64,000 nt of DNA from JABIAL01 sp964645825 (GTDB taxonomy: Bacteria; Patescibacteriota; Patescibacteriia; UBA1558; GWA2-36-10), in assembly GCA_964645825.1 (NCBI GenBank), contig CAZXZY010000001.1, positions 1-64,000 of the forward strand, given 5' to 3'. Below, piece after piece: positions 8,104 to 16,701 of the stretch (within the stretch, counting starts at the first letter, position 1; each line of letters starts with the position of its first letter). Both the position numbers and the translations under genes were made by a program. Below the pieces are notes generated by a model. The model did not search any database. It was not told the DNA's origin and saw only the letters and a program-made list of their open reading frames with translations.

Positions 8104-9884
8104 TAGCGCAATGCTCCGCCCCATTCAGTGACGACAAATCCTTCACGAATTGGAGTTTCTAGTATTTGTGGTTCAACATTTATTTTTTTATCTAAACCTT
8201 TATAATCCATGAAAACACGGATAATAGTATCAGGTTGTGGCACAACTTCTAGTGGAGCTAACAAATTAAATTCTTCTTGCGGTACAAAAGTTATAAAATA
8301 ATAAGCTTTGTCTTGCATTTTTGGTGCCCAGAAATCAATAAATTCATCATACTCTGTAGGTATTAAACCTTGTTGAGCTAGTTTTTCGGCTAAAAATTTT
8401 GTTACATTTTCTTTGGCCACTACAAAACCCTGTTCTGGTATAGCATAATTGATGCCCCACCCTTCCCAAAATAGATAAGGATAAGATTTTTTGTCATCAT
8501 AATTATATAAATCTCCATTAGGTTCTGCTCTGACAAACCAGCCATCTTTATATTCTGGCTCAGTAATTGTTAAGCCTTTATTTGGAGTAACTTTGACTGA
8601 TACATCAGTAGTTTCTTCAGGGTAAAGATAGATGACTGGCTTACCCATTTCGGCAGCTGGTACATATTCAGCATTTCTAAATATTACGTATTTGCCAAAT
8701 GGATCTTTCCAGAGAAGGACCGGGTAGTCAGCTAAAAATGCTGCGTAGCTAATTTTAGTTTCGCCGCTTGGATTGTACATGCGGTCATACATTGTTTGCA
8801 GCAATGGCTTTGTGTCACTCTCTTTTTCTTTAATATTTTGATCAGCTAGAGCATAAATATTTTCTCCAGAGGCAGTGTGTCCAACGACACTTAATTGTGA
8901 ATCATTGGTGATAAAATGCGCATAGTCATAACAGCCAGTATTGAAAGTAAAGTGTACTGCACCATGAAATAAATATTCATTATCAGTAACTGATCCGTCA
9001 TTAAATGTAACATCTAAAGTGTACGGTTTTAGTCCGAGGTAGCTACTGCCATCATCACTTTGCTCCCCTACAAAGTCCAGATTTAAAATATAATTAACAG
9101 CTGTTTGATCATTTTGACCAGTGACAAAACAGTTATTATCTACATCTTGATAAATAGTCGTGCCATTAACTGTTAATACCTCTTCAGCGTTATAGTCACT
9201 TAAAAGTTTCTTGGTATCAGACGGAGCTTTGGTAAAATATTTATTAGTATTTGGTATACTAATACTATCAGGATTATTTTCTATATTTTGGATAGTAATA
9301 AGCTCATTAAGTGTAAATAAAGCACCATAAGATACCCACTCTAAGCTAGTAAGCGTTGACTCATTTTTTATAATTATTAAATCTCCATCATTATTAATAA
9401 CCCTGCTTAAACCAAAGGTGCTGGGCCCCTCACCTGATAAGGCGGCTAGATAAATAGTTTTTCCTTGGTATGGACCTTCGGCGATTATTCCAGCGTCATA
9501 AAAAGAAGTTTTTTGGTAGATAAAACTATTCAAAGAGCCATAAATACTCACAAAATTTTCATTACTTGCTACTAAAGCACTTTTTTCAGCTAGTTTATCT
9601 CCAAAGATGGCAAGGGCACTTGTTATTTTGACTGGCCAATTGTTCCATTCTACATTGATTTCATTAGCTGTTAGTTCAAGTCCCTCTTCCTCATCATCGA
9701 TAATAGTCGTAGGTGGCGGTACGTAGCCATTTAGCCCAGGGTCTTCTTGTTTTATTTGGCTAAATAAAATAAAGACAGTAAATATATTACTGACTATTAG
9801 CAGTACTACTAGAATAGATAAAATAATCTTGAAATAGTCAGATTTTTTCTCTACTGCAACACTGCGCTGTTCTTGTTGATCCAT
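8103..9884 (-). CDS. Anchored extracytoplasmic protein, unknown function
   Basis: 593 aa with a short cytoplasmic N terminus, one membrane helix (about residues 20-42, IILSILVVLLIVSNIFTVFIL) and a large external part. The C-terminal region, about 410-593, contains KPVIYLYPEETTDVSVKV and YPYLFWEG; to my knowledge such KPVIYLYPE motifs recur in uncharacterised secreted proteins, but I cannot assign a function. The middle section holds paired Cys (DNNCFV, NTGCYD) that could form a disulphide. It sits between the M23 peptidase and the Memo-CapA gene in one operon, 13 bases after the first and overlapping the second by one base, so an envelope role is likely. Confidence 0.72.
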   Translation of the reverse strand: MDQQEQRSVAVEKKSDYFKIILSILVVLLIVSNIFTVFILFSQIKQEDPGLNGYVPPPTTIIDDEEEGLELTANEINVEWNNWPVKITSALAIFGDKLAEKSALVASNENFVSIYGSLNSFIYQKTSFYDAGIIAEGPYQGKTIYLAALSGEGPSTFGLSRVINNDGDLIIIKNESTLTSLEWVSYGALFTLNELITIQNIENNPDSISIPNTNKYFTKAPSDTKKLLSDYNAEEVLTVNGTTIYQDVDNNCFVTGQNDQTAVNYILNLDFVGEQSDDGSSYLGLKPYTLDVTFNDGSVTDNEYLFHGAVHFTFNTGCYDYAHFITNDSQLSVVGHTASGENIYALADQNIKEKESDTKPLLQTMYDRMYNPSGETKISYAAFLADYPVLLWKDPFGKYVIFRNAEYVPAAEMGKPVIYLYPEETTDVSVKVTPNKGLTITEPEYKDGWFVRAEPNGDLYNYDDKKSYPYLFWEGWGINYAIPEQGFVVAKENVTKFLAEKLAQQGLIPTEYDEFIDFWAPKMQDKAYYFITFVPQEEFNLLAPLEVVPQPDTIIRVFMDYKGLDKKINVEPQILETPIREGFVVTEWGGALR

Positions 9885-9897
9885 ATTGTTTGTATAT

Positions 9898-11151
9898 TTA
9901 AGGTAAGTAATTCACTGGATTGACCGGAATACCATTTAGACGAACTTCAAAGTGAAGATGAGGTCCAGTGGTAAACCTACCCGCTCCTCTTGTGCCTGGC
10001 ATGCCGCCAGAATAGCCGATTGTTTGGCCTTTGCTGACAAATTGGTCCTCTGATGCCGAAATAATGTTTACGTGGCCGTAAACTGTTGATAAGCCATTAG
10101 CATGGACTAGCATCATGTAGCTATAGCCATATTGTCCTCCATCTTTGGCTCGAGCGACATAGCCTGATTCGGCTGCTCGAATTGGTGTGCCTTGGGCTGC
10201 TCTAATATCGATGGCTGGATGTTCAAAAATATAACGATAAGGATACTCAGGATCATGAAATAAAGCAGTGATTGTTCGAGAAGGAACTGGCCACATCAAA
10301 CCATCACTAGTGAGTTCTTGTAATTCCAATTGTCTATTTAATTTTTGGCGGGCCACTTGCTCTAGATAAACAATGTCCGCGTTCATTTGATTTTGTTCGT
10401 TCCTAGCTTGGTCTAGTAATTCTTGGAATTTTGCTTCCTGGCCATGTGTTTCATTAATCAAGGAATACTTTATAGATTTTTGCGCATCTAGAGATTCTTT
10501 TTTAGTGAGCAGTCTATCAGCTAAGACACTAAGTTCATCTTTATTTTTTTCTAGTTTGTCTTTATCAGTAGTCAAGGCCATCTTAATTTCTTGTAACTCC
10601 TCTACTCCATCTAGTAGATTATCTTGCATCTGTTCTAGGTTGTCTAATTCAGACATAAAGTCACTGAAATTTTCATTGAGTAATAAAATTTCTAAGATAC
10701 CATTTTGTTGTTGTTCACGATGTAATGTTCTAATCAATTCAGCGATGATTTCTTTTTGACGACCAATTTCATCTTCTTTAGCTTCTATTTGTAGTTCAGT
10801 GTTAGCAATTTTAAGATTAAAAGTATCAATTTCTAATTCAATAGCCGTCACCTCTAGATTGACTTTAGCAATTCCGTCATTGATAGTGGATAATTGATTA
10901 GATAAAGAAGATAATTGCTTTTGTTTGGCGTTGATATTTTTACTATAAACGTCAATTTGACGCTTTAATTCAGTAATTTGTGAGCGTTTTTCATTGATAT
11001 CCTGGTTTAATTGCCAGACACCCTGATTTAAATCACTACCAAAAGTATACTCAGTAGCTAATGTGTAATTGGGTAATAAAAAACTAGCTAAAAAACTAGC
11101 TATGATGACGCTTGTTACGAATTTGTTGAATTTTGTTTTTGTTTTCTTCAT
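9898..11151 (-). CDS. Secreted M23 peptidoglycan endopeptidase with coiled coil (EnvC-like)
   Basis: Predicted to cut peptidoglycan cross-links, or to activate an amidase as EnvC does. A signal peptide (residues about 1-32, ending LPNYTLA) is followed by a long Lys/Glu/Gln-rich coiled coil (about 40-275), then the M23/LytM domain. Zinc-site motifs are intact: HPAIDIR (His...Asp), YGHVNIIS and GPHLHFEVR (HxH). Because the metal ligands are present it may be an active enzyme, unlike EnvC proper. It is the first gene of a three-gene envelope operon behind a TTGCAA-N17-TATAAT promoter, with a leader of about 14 nt and no SD. Confidence 0.92.
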   Translation of the reverse strand: MKKTKTKFNKFVTSVIIASFLASFLLPNYTLATEYTFGSDLNQGVWQLNQDINEKRSQITELKRQIDVYSKNINAKQKQLSSLSNQLSTINDGIAKVNLEVTAIELEIDTFNLKIANTELQIEAKEDEIGRQKEIIAELIRTLHREQQQNGILEILLLNENFSDFMSELDNLEQMQDNLLDGVEELQEIKMALTTDKDKLEKNKDELSVLADRLLTKKESLDAQKSIKYSLINETHGQEAKFQELLDQARNEQNQMNADIVYLEQVARQKLNRQLELQELTSDGLMWPVPSRTITALFHDPEYPYRYIFEHPAIDIRAAQGTPIRAAESGYVARAKDGGQYGYSYMMLVHANGLSTVYGHVNIISASEDQFVSKGQTIGYSGGMPGTRGAGRFTTGPHLHFEVRLNGIPVNPVNYLP

Positions 11152-11171
11152 TAGTTTTTTTAGTATTTTAT

Positions 11172-11200
11172 ATTATAACATAAAATACCTAATTTTGCAA
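11172..11200 (-). promoter_or_regulatory. Promoter of the M23 envelope operon
   Basis: Minus strand: TTGCAA (11195-11200), 17-bp spacer, TATAAT (11172-11177) preceded by TGT, i.e. an extended -10. Confidence 0.78.
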
Positions 11201-11206
11201 AATAGA

Positions 11207-12619
11207 TTATTTTAGTTTATCCACAGCTGACTTTATACGCTTTAAACTCTCTTCTTTTCCTAATACCCACATGATCTCTGTAGGAGAGGGACTTTTTTCA
11301 AGACCTGAAACTGCAACTCTGATTGGCCAAAATAAATCACCAGGACTCAGATCACTTTCTTTTATTACTTGTTGTAAATTTTCTGTTAAATTATTTTCTT
11401 CCCAATCTGTAGTTTTATCAACAACCTCTAAAGCCAAGTTCAAGCCAGTAATAGTTTTTTCCTTATTACTTTTTTTGAAAATTAACATCTCAGATTTATA
11501 ATTTGGCAGATTATAATAAAAAGTAGTTTCTATTTTTAAGTCTGATAAATTATTTAATCGGGAACTAGCAACTTGCAAAACTTTTTCTAGATCATAAGTG
11601 TCTGGTAAAATATTTTTTGCTTGCGCTAAAATGTCTTGATAAGTTCCATCTTTACGATCAATTGCTTGTCGTAAATATTCAGCGTTGAACCAATTTAATT
11701 TTATTTGATCAAAAATTGCTCCGGCTTTATTTACTTTAGCAAGATCAAATACTTTTTCTAATTCGGATAAAGAAAACATTTCTCGGTCATCACCAGGATT
11801 CCATCCAAGTAAAGCGACGTAGTTTAATAATGATTCTGGGGCATATCCCTTGGCTAAAAAGTCTTCTACAGCGACATCACCTTGGCGTTTGGATAGTTTT
11901 GATTTATCAGAGTTTAAAAGTAGCGGTAAATGAGCAAATTTAGGCTTTTCCCAGCCAAAAGCTTCATATAATAAGACGTGTTTTGGCAAAGATGGTAGCC
12001 ACTCTTCTCCACGAATGACATGAGAAATCTCCATTTCATGATCATCGATAATATTAGCTAAATGATAGGTAGGAAAACCATCGGATTTTAACAAGATTAA
12101 ATCATCTAAATCCTCACTTTTTACAGAGATTTTGCCATACACTAGATCTTCCACCTTTACTATGACATCACTAGGAATTTTAAAACGAACTACATATTTT
12201 TCGTTATTTTTTAGTTTTTTCTCTACTTCTTCTGTTGACAAATTACGGCAGTGATTATCATAACGAGGTACTTGTTTATTAGCTTGTTGTTCTTTTCTTA
12301 AATCATCTAAACGTTTACTTGAACAAAAACAATAATAAGCTTTATCTTCAGCAATTAATTTTTCTATGGCTTGTGTATAAATTTTTAATCTTTCAGATTG
12401 AATAATTGGCGTGTTATCAAATTCTAAGCCAACTTGTTTTAAAGTTGTTATTAAATTTTCTTTAGCATTTTCTACTAATCTGGCCTGATCAGTATCTTCA
12501 ATGCGTAATAAAAATTGACCATTGTTTTTTTTGGCCCATAAATAATTAAATAAAGCCGTTCTTAATCCGCCAATGTGTAAATAGCCCGTTGGACTTGGTG
12601 CAAATCTAGTTTTTATCAT
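11207..12619 (-). CDS. gltX: Glutamyl-tRNA synthetase
   Basis: Charges tRNA-Glu; in bacteria lacking GlnRS it also mischarges tRNA-Gln for GatCAB, which may apply here since a tRNA-Gln is present and no glnS is seen. Class I signatures are APSPTGYLHIGGLRTALFNY (HIGH-type HIGG, residues 16-19) and the KMSKS equivalent KLSKRQGD. Length (470 aa) is normal. Its ATG overlaps the end of the upstream glycosyltransferase gene by 14 bases, so it is translated from the thpR-tagA-like-gltX transcript. No obvious hairpin terminator follows it; about 55 bases separate its stop from the M23 gene start, and that gap holds the M23 promoter. Confidence 0.97.
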   Translation of the reverse strand: MIKTRFAPSPTGYLHIGGLRTALFNYLWAKKNNGQFLLRIEDTDQARLVENAKENLITTLKQVGLEFDNTPIIQSERLKIYTQAIEKLIAEDKAYYCFCSSKRLDDLRKEQQANKQVPRYDNHCRNLSTEEVEKKLKNNEKYVVRFKIPSDVIVKVEDLVYGKISVKSEDLDDLILLKSDGFPTYHLANIIDDHEMEISHVIRGEEWLPSLPKHVLLYEAFGWEKPKFAHLPLLLNSDKSKLSKRQGDVAVEDFLAKGYAPESLLNYVALLGWNPGDDREMFSLSELEKVFDLAKVNKAGAIFDQIKLNWFNAEYLRQAIDRKDGTYQDILAQAKNILPDTYDLEKVLQVASSRLNNLSDLKIETTFYYNLPNYKSEMLIFKKSNKEKTITGLNLALEVVDKTTDWEENNLTENLQQVIKESDLSPGDLFWPIRVAVSGLEKSPSPTEIMWVLGKEESLKRIKSAVDKLK

Positions 12620-13331
12620 ATTTATTTTTTATTACTAAAATTGGAAATAAAATTACGGCTCTAAAAATTCTAACAATGCGATTTGGTTGTTTTAATAAGC
12701 GCCAGAACCATTCTAGCCCAAAACTACGTAAAAATTTTGGCGCTCTTTTCTTCATGCCCGAAATAAAATCAAAAGTACCGCCCACACCAACAGCTATTTT
12801 AACACTTGGTATGCGATCAAGATTTTCAGCGATCCAAAATTCTTGTTGTGGTGCTCCTGAGCCATTCAAGATGATAGTTGGTTCAAATATTTGTGATTTT
12901 ATTAGCGCTTGTTTGCATTCAGTAACCTGAAAATCTAGTTCGGGATATTTTTCTTTAATCGTCATGAAGAAATGATCAGGCGTTGTAAATCCCCCTTCTT
13001 TTAGGCAAAACAGTACTTTTAGGTTTTTATTTTCAGCTATTTTTAATAAAATACTAGTTAATTTGACGCCGGTAATACGATCATCAAGAGAAATTTTGTG
13101 ACCGGCTAATTGTAAAGCCCAAATAATGCCAGCGCCATCAATGGTAGAAAGAGAAGTTTCATTAAGAATATCTTTAAATTTTTTATCTTTTTGAGCTTTG
13201 ATAATAAACTCTGGATTAACAGTGGCAATTTGATGTTGACTATCAGAGGATAAAAAATTCAGCAACAATTCTTTTGTTAGTTGCTCGCTTAGGGAATGTA
13301 TCTTTACTCCTAATACTTTATGTTCTTCCAT
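12606..13331 (-). CDS. WecG/TagA/CpsF-family glycosyltransferase
   Basis: Family GT26 enzyme, probably transferring an N-acetyl-hexosamine-type sugar to a lipid-linked acceptor at the membrane face. Recognisable elements are VNPEFIIKAQKDKKF, STIDGAGIIWA with the conserved Asp, NGSGAPQQEFWIAEN and VGVGGTFDFISGMKKRAP. The C-terminal basic/hydrophobic segment (LLKQPNRIVRIF) matches the membrane-targeting tail of TagA. I start it at the ATG at 13331, one base after the upstream stop, rather than at 13343. It could serve the polysaccharide pathway at 58749-62341, but the loci are far apart. Confidence 0.9.
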   Translation of the reverse strand: MEEHKVLGVKIHSLSEQLTKELLLNFLSSDSQHQIATVNPEFIIKAQKDKKFKDILNETSLSTIDGAGIIWALQLAGHKISLDDRITGVKLTSILLKIAENKNLKVLFCLKEGGFTTPDHFFMTIKEKYPELDFQVTECKQALIKSQIFEPTIILNGSGAPQQEFWIAENLDRIPSVKIAVGVGGTFDFISGMKKRAPKFLRSFGLEWFWRLLKQPNRIVRIFRAVILFPILVIKNKYDKN

Positions 13332-13332
13332 C

Positions 13333-13899
13333 TTACAAATCAAAGGTACTTAAAACAAAATAACTTGGTCCGGTTTTTTCCAAAATACTTTCTTGTAATT
13401 CTACATAGTCAATTGGTAAATCACCAGATACTGGTAGGTCTATAAAATCTTTAAACTCAGAAATAGCTGTAGATTTTTTTACTCTAGCCATGGTGACATG
13501 AGGAGTGAAACGACGAGTTTCTTTATGCGCAAGTCCGGCTTGCCATAAAGCATCCTCTATCTTGTCATATAGTTCCTGTAATTTTTCATTATATTTAAAA
13601 CTAACATTCAAGATTCTAGCTGGTCGTTTTTGATCCTCAGTGACTGGGAATATTTTTGTTTGATTAATTTCTAAACTTAGACCACCAAAGTTTCGACAAA
13701 CTTCAGTGACCGTCTTAATGATATCATCTAACTTATCTAATGTTGTGTCACCTAAAAATTTTAGGTTAATATGCATATTTTCCGCTTTCACTAGTCGTAA
13801 GTTTTGTAAAGGGATGTTTAGATTTTCTACATGTCTAAGCAAGCCTTTGGCTAAGCTTGGGTCGATCGGAATACTAATGAATAATCGTTTATGTTCCAT
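13333..13899 (-). CDS. thpR: RNA 2',3'-cyclic phosphodiesterase (2'-5' RNA ligase family)
   Basis: A 188-aa member of the 2H phosphoesterase superfamily, which opens 2',3'-cyclic phosphate ends of RNA. The two catalytic motifs are HINL (in MHINLKFLG) and HVTM (in FTPHVTMARVK). The first is usually HxT/S; here the third residue is Asn, a small departure from the family. It leads an operon with the TagA-like gene and gltX. A promoter TTGCAA-N17-TAAAAT lies about 25 bases upstream. There is no SD. Confidence 0.9.
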   Translation of the reverse strand: MEHKRLFISIPIDPSLAKGLLRHVENLNIPLQNLRLVKAENMHINLKFLGDTTLDKLDDIIKTVTEVCRNFGGLSLEINQTKIFPVTEDQKRPARILNVSFKYNEKLQELYDKIEDALWQAGLAHKETRRFTPHVTMARVKKSTAISEFKDFIDLPVSGDLPIDYVELQESILEKTGPSYFVLSTFDL

Positions 13900-13924
13900 A
13901 ATTTATATATATAATTATAGCTTG

Positions 13925-13953
13925 ATTTTATCTAAAATAACAGCTTTTTGCAA
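13925..13953 (-). promoter_or_regulatory. Promoter of thpR-tagA-gltX
   Basis: Minus strand: TTGCAA (13948-13953), 17-bp spacer, TAAAAT (13925-13930). A second possible -10 (TATAAT, 13914-13919) lies closer to the ATG. Confidence 0.55.
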
Positions 13954-13985
13954 ACGGTTTCAAGTTTTAAATTATGGCTGAAATA

Positions 13986-13994
13986 TGTTATAAT
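13986..13994 (+). promoter_or_regulatory. Extended -10 promoter of the lysozyme-like protein gene
   Basis: TGTTATAAT, a consensus extended -10, 48 bases before the ATG at 14043. No good -35 hexamer is visible. It is divergent from the thpR promoter. Confidence 0.65.
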
Positions 13995-14042
13995 ATCTTA
14001 GCGAATTAACAAGTGTAATTAAAAACAGAAAGAAAAATATTT

Positions 14043-15509
14043 ATGAAAAAACCGTATTTACTTTTAGGGGGTCTATTAACCTTAATATTCTTGATGCCAC
14101 AGATTGTACTGGCTGATAGTTTTGATTATTCCAATATCATTTCTGATGAGCAAGCTATAAATTATCAATCAATGAATCAGGTTGAAATTAGAAGTTTTTT
14201 GCGTAGTAAAGATAGTCCTTTGGCTAATTATTGGTATAATGGCTACAATCCTAGTCCTGGTGAAGAAATTTTAGAGGAAGAAGAAAGAACTTCGGCTGAT
14301 TATAAAAATCGTTCCGCTTCTGAAGTTATCTATAACGCAGCTCATGAGGCTAAAATTAACCCTCAGTTTTTATTGACATTGTTGCAAAAAGAAATGAGTT
14401 TAGTGGAAGACACTACACCGACAGAGAGACAGTTGGCTTTTGCAATGGGCTATTATTGTTATGATGGTCAGTCATGTAATCCGGGCTGGCGTGGTTTTGG
14501 CAAGCAAGTACGTGGTGCGGCATTACAATTTAGATGGTATATAGACAATATAAATTCTTATAACTGGAAACCAAATGTTCCAGCTTGTGCTGACGACCCT
14601 ACTCCATTTTTGCCTTGTACTGCAAACGGTACAATAGTCACTCCAGCTAACAAGATAACAGCAGCCATGTATATTTACACACCACATACCCATGGTAATA
14701 AATTATTTAAAACTATTTGGGATCGATATGATTTTGGCGACTCTACGCCAACTGTTATCACTACTGGTGTTATCCCAGAAGGATCCCTAGTTAAAGCTCG
14801 TGATGGTGAAGATACAGATACAATTTATTTGATTCATAATAATAAAAAGCAAGCCTTCTCTTCTGTCAGCGCTTTAGCTTCTCGTTATGATATTGGCTTA
14901 GTTTTACCAGTGGCCAGTACTGAATTAGAAAAATTTGTTGATGGTAATGACATTAAATATCCAGCCTACTCTATTTTAGAAAGTCCAAGTGGCGATCGGT
15001 ACCTATTAGATGGATTACAAAAAAGAAAGATTGCTTCTGATGAAGTATTTCGTAGCTTAGGATTTAATCCAGAAGAAATTGAAGTTGTTTCTAGTGCTGA
15101 TTTAAATGCTATAGAAGATGGCGCTGAGATCGCTGATGTAACCGCTAGTCCCTTAGAAGCTTTATTACGTGATACCTCAAATGGCGGTGTTTATTATGTA
15201 AAAGATGGCAAAAAATATCCGATTGTTGATCCAGAAATCATTGATTTAAACTATCCTGAATTAGAGATTACTAATGCCACAGCTGAGCAATTAGCCTCTT
15301 TACAAAAATTATTACCTGCTAAAATTAAAGATGGCACATTGGTAATTAGTGATGAAAGTAACCAAGTTTACGTCATTGCTGATGGGAAACGTCGTTGGGT
15401 CAGCACCGAACAGACATTTATTGAGTTGGGTTACAGCTGGGCAAATATTAAACAAGTTAGTGATCGTGTTTTAAAATTACATAAAGTTGGTGAACAATTA
15501 AGTTTATAA
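14043..15509 (+). CDS. Secreted lysozyme-like domain protein with four C-terminal repeats
   Basis: Signal peptide residues 1-24 (cleavage near VLA-D). Residues about 85-230 look like a lysozyme-fold domain: a helix with a candidate catalytic Glu117 (LLTLLQKEMSLVE), an aromatic-rich centre with Cys139 and Cys145, and KITAAMYIYTPHTHGN. Residues about 247-478 hold four units of about 45-50 aa, each with a beta-hairpin pattern of the type YLIxxxKKQxF, then a helix and a LPV/VVS/QVS strand. Similar repeats occur in secreted Patescibacteria and actinobacterial proteins, from memory. It may cut or bind cell wall. One base separates it from the downstream Memo-like gene. Confidence 0.75.
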   Translation: MKKPYLLLGGLLTLIFLMPQIVLADSFDYSNIISDEQAINYQSMNQVEIRSFLRSKDSPLANYWYNGYNPSPGEEILEEEERTSADYKNRSASEVIYNAAHEAKINPQFLLTLLQKEMSLVEDTTPTERQLAFAMGYYCYDGQSCNPGWRGFGKQVRGAALQFRWYIDNINSYNWKPNVPACADDPTPFLPCTANGTIVTPANKITAAMYIYTPHTHGNKLFKTIWDRYDFGDSTPTVITTGVIPEGSLVKARDGEDTDTIYLIHNNKKQAFSSVSALASRYDIGLVLPVASTELEKFVDGNDIKYPAYSILESPSGDRYLLDGLQKRKIASDEVFRSLGFNPEEIEVVSSADLNAIEDGAEIADVTASPLEALLRDTSNGGVYYVKDGKKYPIVDPEIIDLNYPELEITNATAEQLASLQKLLPAKIKDGTLVISDESNQVYVIADGKRRWVSTEQTFIELGYSWANIKQVSDRVLKLHKVGEQLSL

Positions 15510-15510
15510 T

Positions 15511-16299
15511 ATGATAGTTTTTGCGGGCCTTGTCCCTCATCCTCCATTAAGCATCCCCGAAGTTGGTAAAGAAAATACCAAATTATTAGAACAAACTGAA
15601 AAAGCTCTTCAACAATTTGAGCAAGAGCTATACGCTACTAAACCTGAGGTTTTAGTGTTGATTGGGAGGCATGGAGAAATACAAGAGCATAATTTTTCTA
15701 TTAATCAAAGCCCAGATCTAAAGGTAGACTTTAAAGATTTTGGTGATTTATTAACCACATTAAAATTTAATAATGATATTGGTTTAGGTTATAAGATAAA
15801 AGAAGCGGCTGAAACTAAATTGCCGATGGTTTTGACTTCAGCGGATAAATTAGATTATGCCATGGGAGTACCCCTTTATCATTTAACTAAACATTTACCA
15901 GAGATAAAAGTAATTCCGATTGGCTATAGCAATTTAGATAATAAACAGCATTTAGAATTTGGCCATCATATTCATCGAATGATTGACCAATCAGCTACTC
16001 GAGTGGCGATTATTGCTTGCGCTGATTTATCTCCAAAATTACAGAAAGATTCTCCGGCTGGTTTTTCTCCGCAAGGTCAAGAGTTTGATCAAAAGCTAAT
16101 AGAGTTTATACAAAATAAAGATATAGAGAAAATATCTGGTTTAGATCATAATTTAGTAGAACAAGCAGCTGGTCAAGAAGCCTTACGTTCTTTGTTGGTT
16201 CTATTTGGCGTTATTAAAGACTTGAATTATAAACCAAATAAATTAAGCTACCAATCGCCTTTCGGAATTGGTTATTTAGTAATTAATTTTGAATCATAG
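15511..16299 (+). CDS. LigB/Memo-like class III extradiol dioxygenase-fold protein
   Basis: 262 aa resembling the class III extradiol dioxygenase subunit B fold that is often joined to AMMECR1 (start MIVFAGLVPHPPLSIPEVG). Candidate metal ligands are the His in VPHPPL, the His in LIGRHGEIQEH and the C-terminal half around IACADLSPKL. Here the AMMECR1 domain is absent and the protein stands alone. Ring cleavage is unlikely to be its job; the AmmeMemoRadiSam family role is not well defined. It follows the secreted lysozyme-like gene by one base and ends at a bidirectional terminator. Confidence 0.82.
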   Translation: MIVFAGLVPHPPLSIPEVGKENTKLLEQTEKALQQFEQELYATKPEVLVLIGRHGEIQEHNFSINQSPDLKVDFKDFGDLLTTLKFNNDIGLGYKIKEAAETKLPMVLTSADKLDYAMGVPLYHLTKHLPEIKVIPIGYSNLDNKQHLEFGHHIHRMIDQSATRVAIIACADLSPKLQKDSPAGFSPQGQEFDQKLIEFIQNKDIEKISGLDHNLVEQAAGQEALRSLLVLFGVIKDLNYKPNKLSYQSPFGIGYLVINFES

Positions 16300-16306
16300 A
16301 TATTTT

Positions 16307-16334
16307 AAAACCACCTTATTTTGTAGGCGGTTTT
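16307..16334. terminator. Bidirectional terminator between convergent genes
   Basis: AAAACCACC (16307-16315), loop, GGCGGTTTT (16326-16334), then a T-run on the plus strand. The single mismatch becomes a G-U pair in the minus-strand RNA, so both genes can use it. The last codons of the 104-aa gene lie inside it. Confidence 0.82.
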
Positions 16335-16630
16335 TTATTTTCTTCAATTTTATTTAGTCGATCGGCGACAACTTTAAAAAAATATTTCCATTGTTCTCCA
16401 GTTTCACATAATTCCTTAGTGTCGGTCACACAGCCCTCTACCATTTCACGTGAATTATCTTTACAAATTTTAAAGACCGAATTTCTTTTAAAATCTGGAA
16501 TATGTAATTCTTTAATAATCTGCAAGGCAAAATCCTGCCATTTATGAGCCGGGGGCTTAACAACTGGCACTTTATTCTCTTTGTTAGCTTCAAATATATC
16601 GCCTAAAGTTTGAAATCCTGAATTATTCAT
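16316..16630 (-). CDS. Conserved-looking hypothetical protein, 104 aa
   Basis: Soluble, no signal or membrane helix. The sequence has a central region with three Cys (FKICKD, EGCVTD, KELCETG) and a WKYFFKVVADRLNKIEE helix near the end. I do not recognise a family. The gene is likely real: it has a promoter CTTACA-N17-TATAAT with an extended TGT, and the -10 ends only six bases before the ATG, which predicts a leaderless transcript. It diverges from def across about 70 bp. Its 3' end lies inside the shared terminator hairpin. Confidence 0.65.
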   Translation of the reverse strand: MNNSGFQTLGDIFEANKENKVPVVKPPAHKWQDFALQIIKELHIPDFKRNSVFKICKDNSREMVEGCVTDTKELCETGEQWKYFFKVVADRLNKIEENKKPPTK

Positions 16631-16636
16631 AGTAGA

Positions 16637-16665
16637 ATTATAACAAATTGATTCAGCTTTGTAAG
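16637..16665 (-). promoter_or_regulatory. Promoter of the 104-aa gene (leaderless type)
   Basis: Minus strand: CTTACA (16660-16665), 17-bp spacer, TATAAT (16637-16642) with TGT before it. The ATG at 16630 is where transcription should start. Confidence 0.65.
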
Positions 16666-16666
16666 G

Positions 16667-16695
16667 TTGACAAAATGAATAAAAAATGTTATTTA
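16667..16695 (+). promoter_or_regulatory. Promoter of def (leaderless type)
   Basis: TTGACA (16667-16672), 17-bp spacer, TATTTA (16690-16695) with TGT before it. Six bases separate the -10 from the ATG at 16702, so the start point should coincide with the start codon. Confidence 0.7.
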
Positions 16696-16701
16696 TAGCT
16701 T

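Noticed and set aside
10505..10759. Plus-strand Ser/Cys-rich frame inside the M23 gene
   Set aside because: Shadow of the coiled-coil codons on the other strand; composition is not protein-like.
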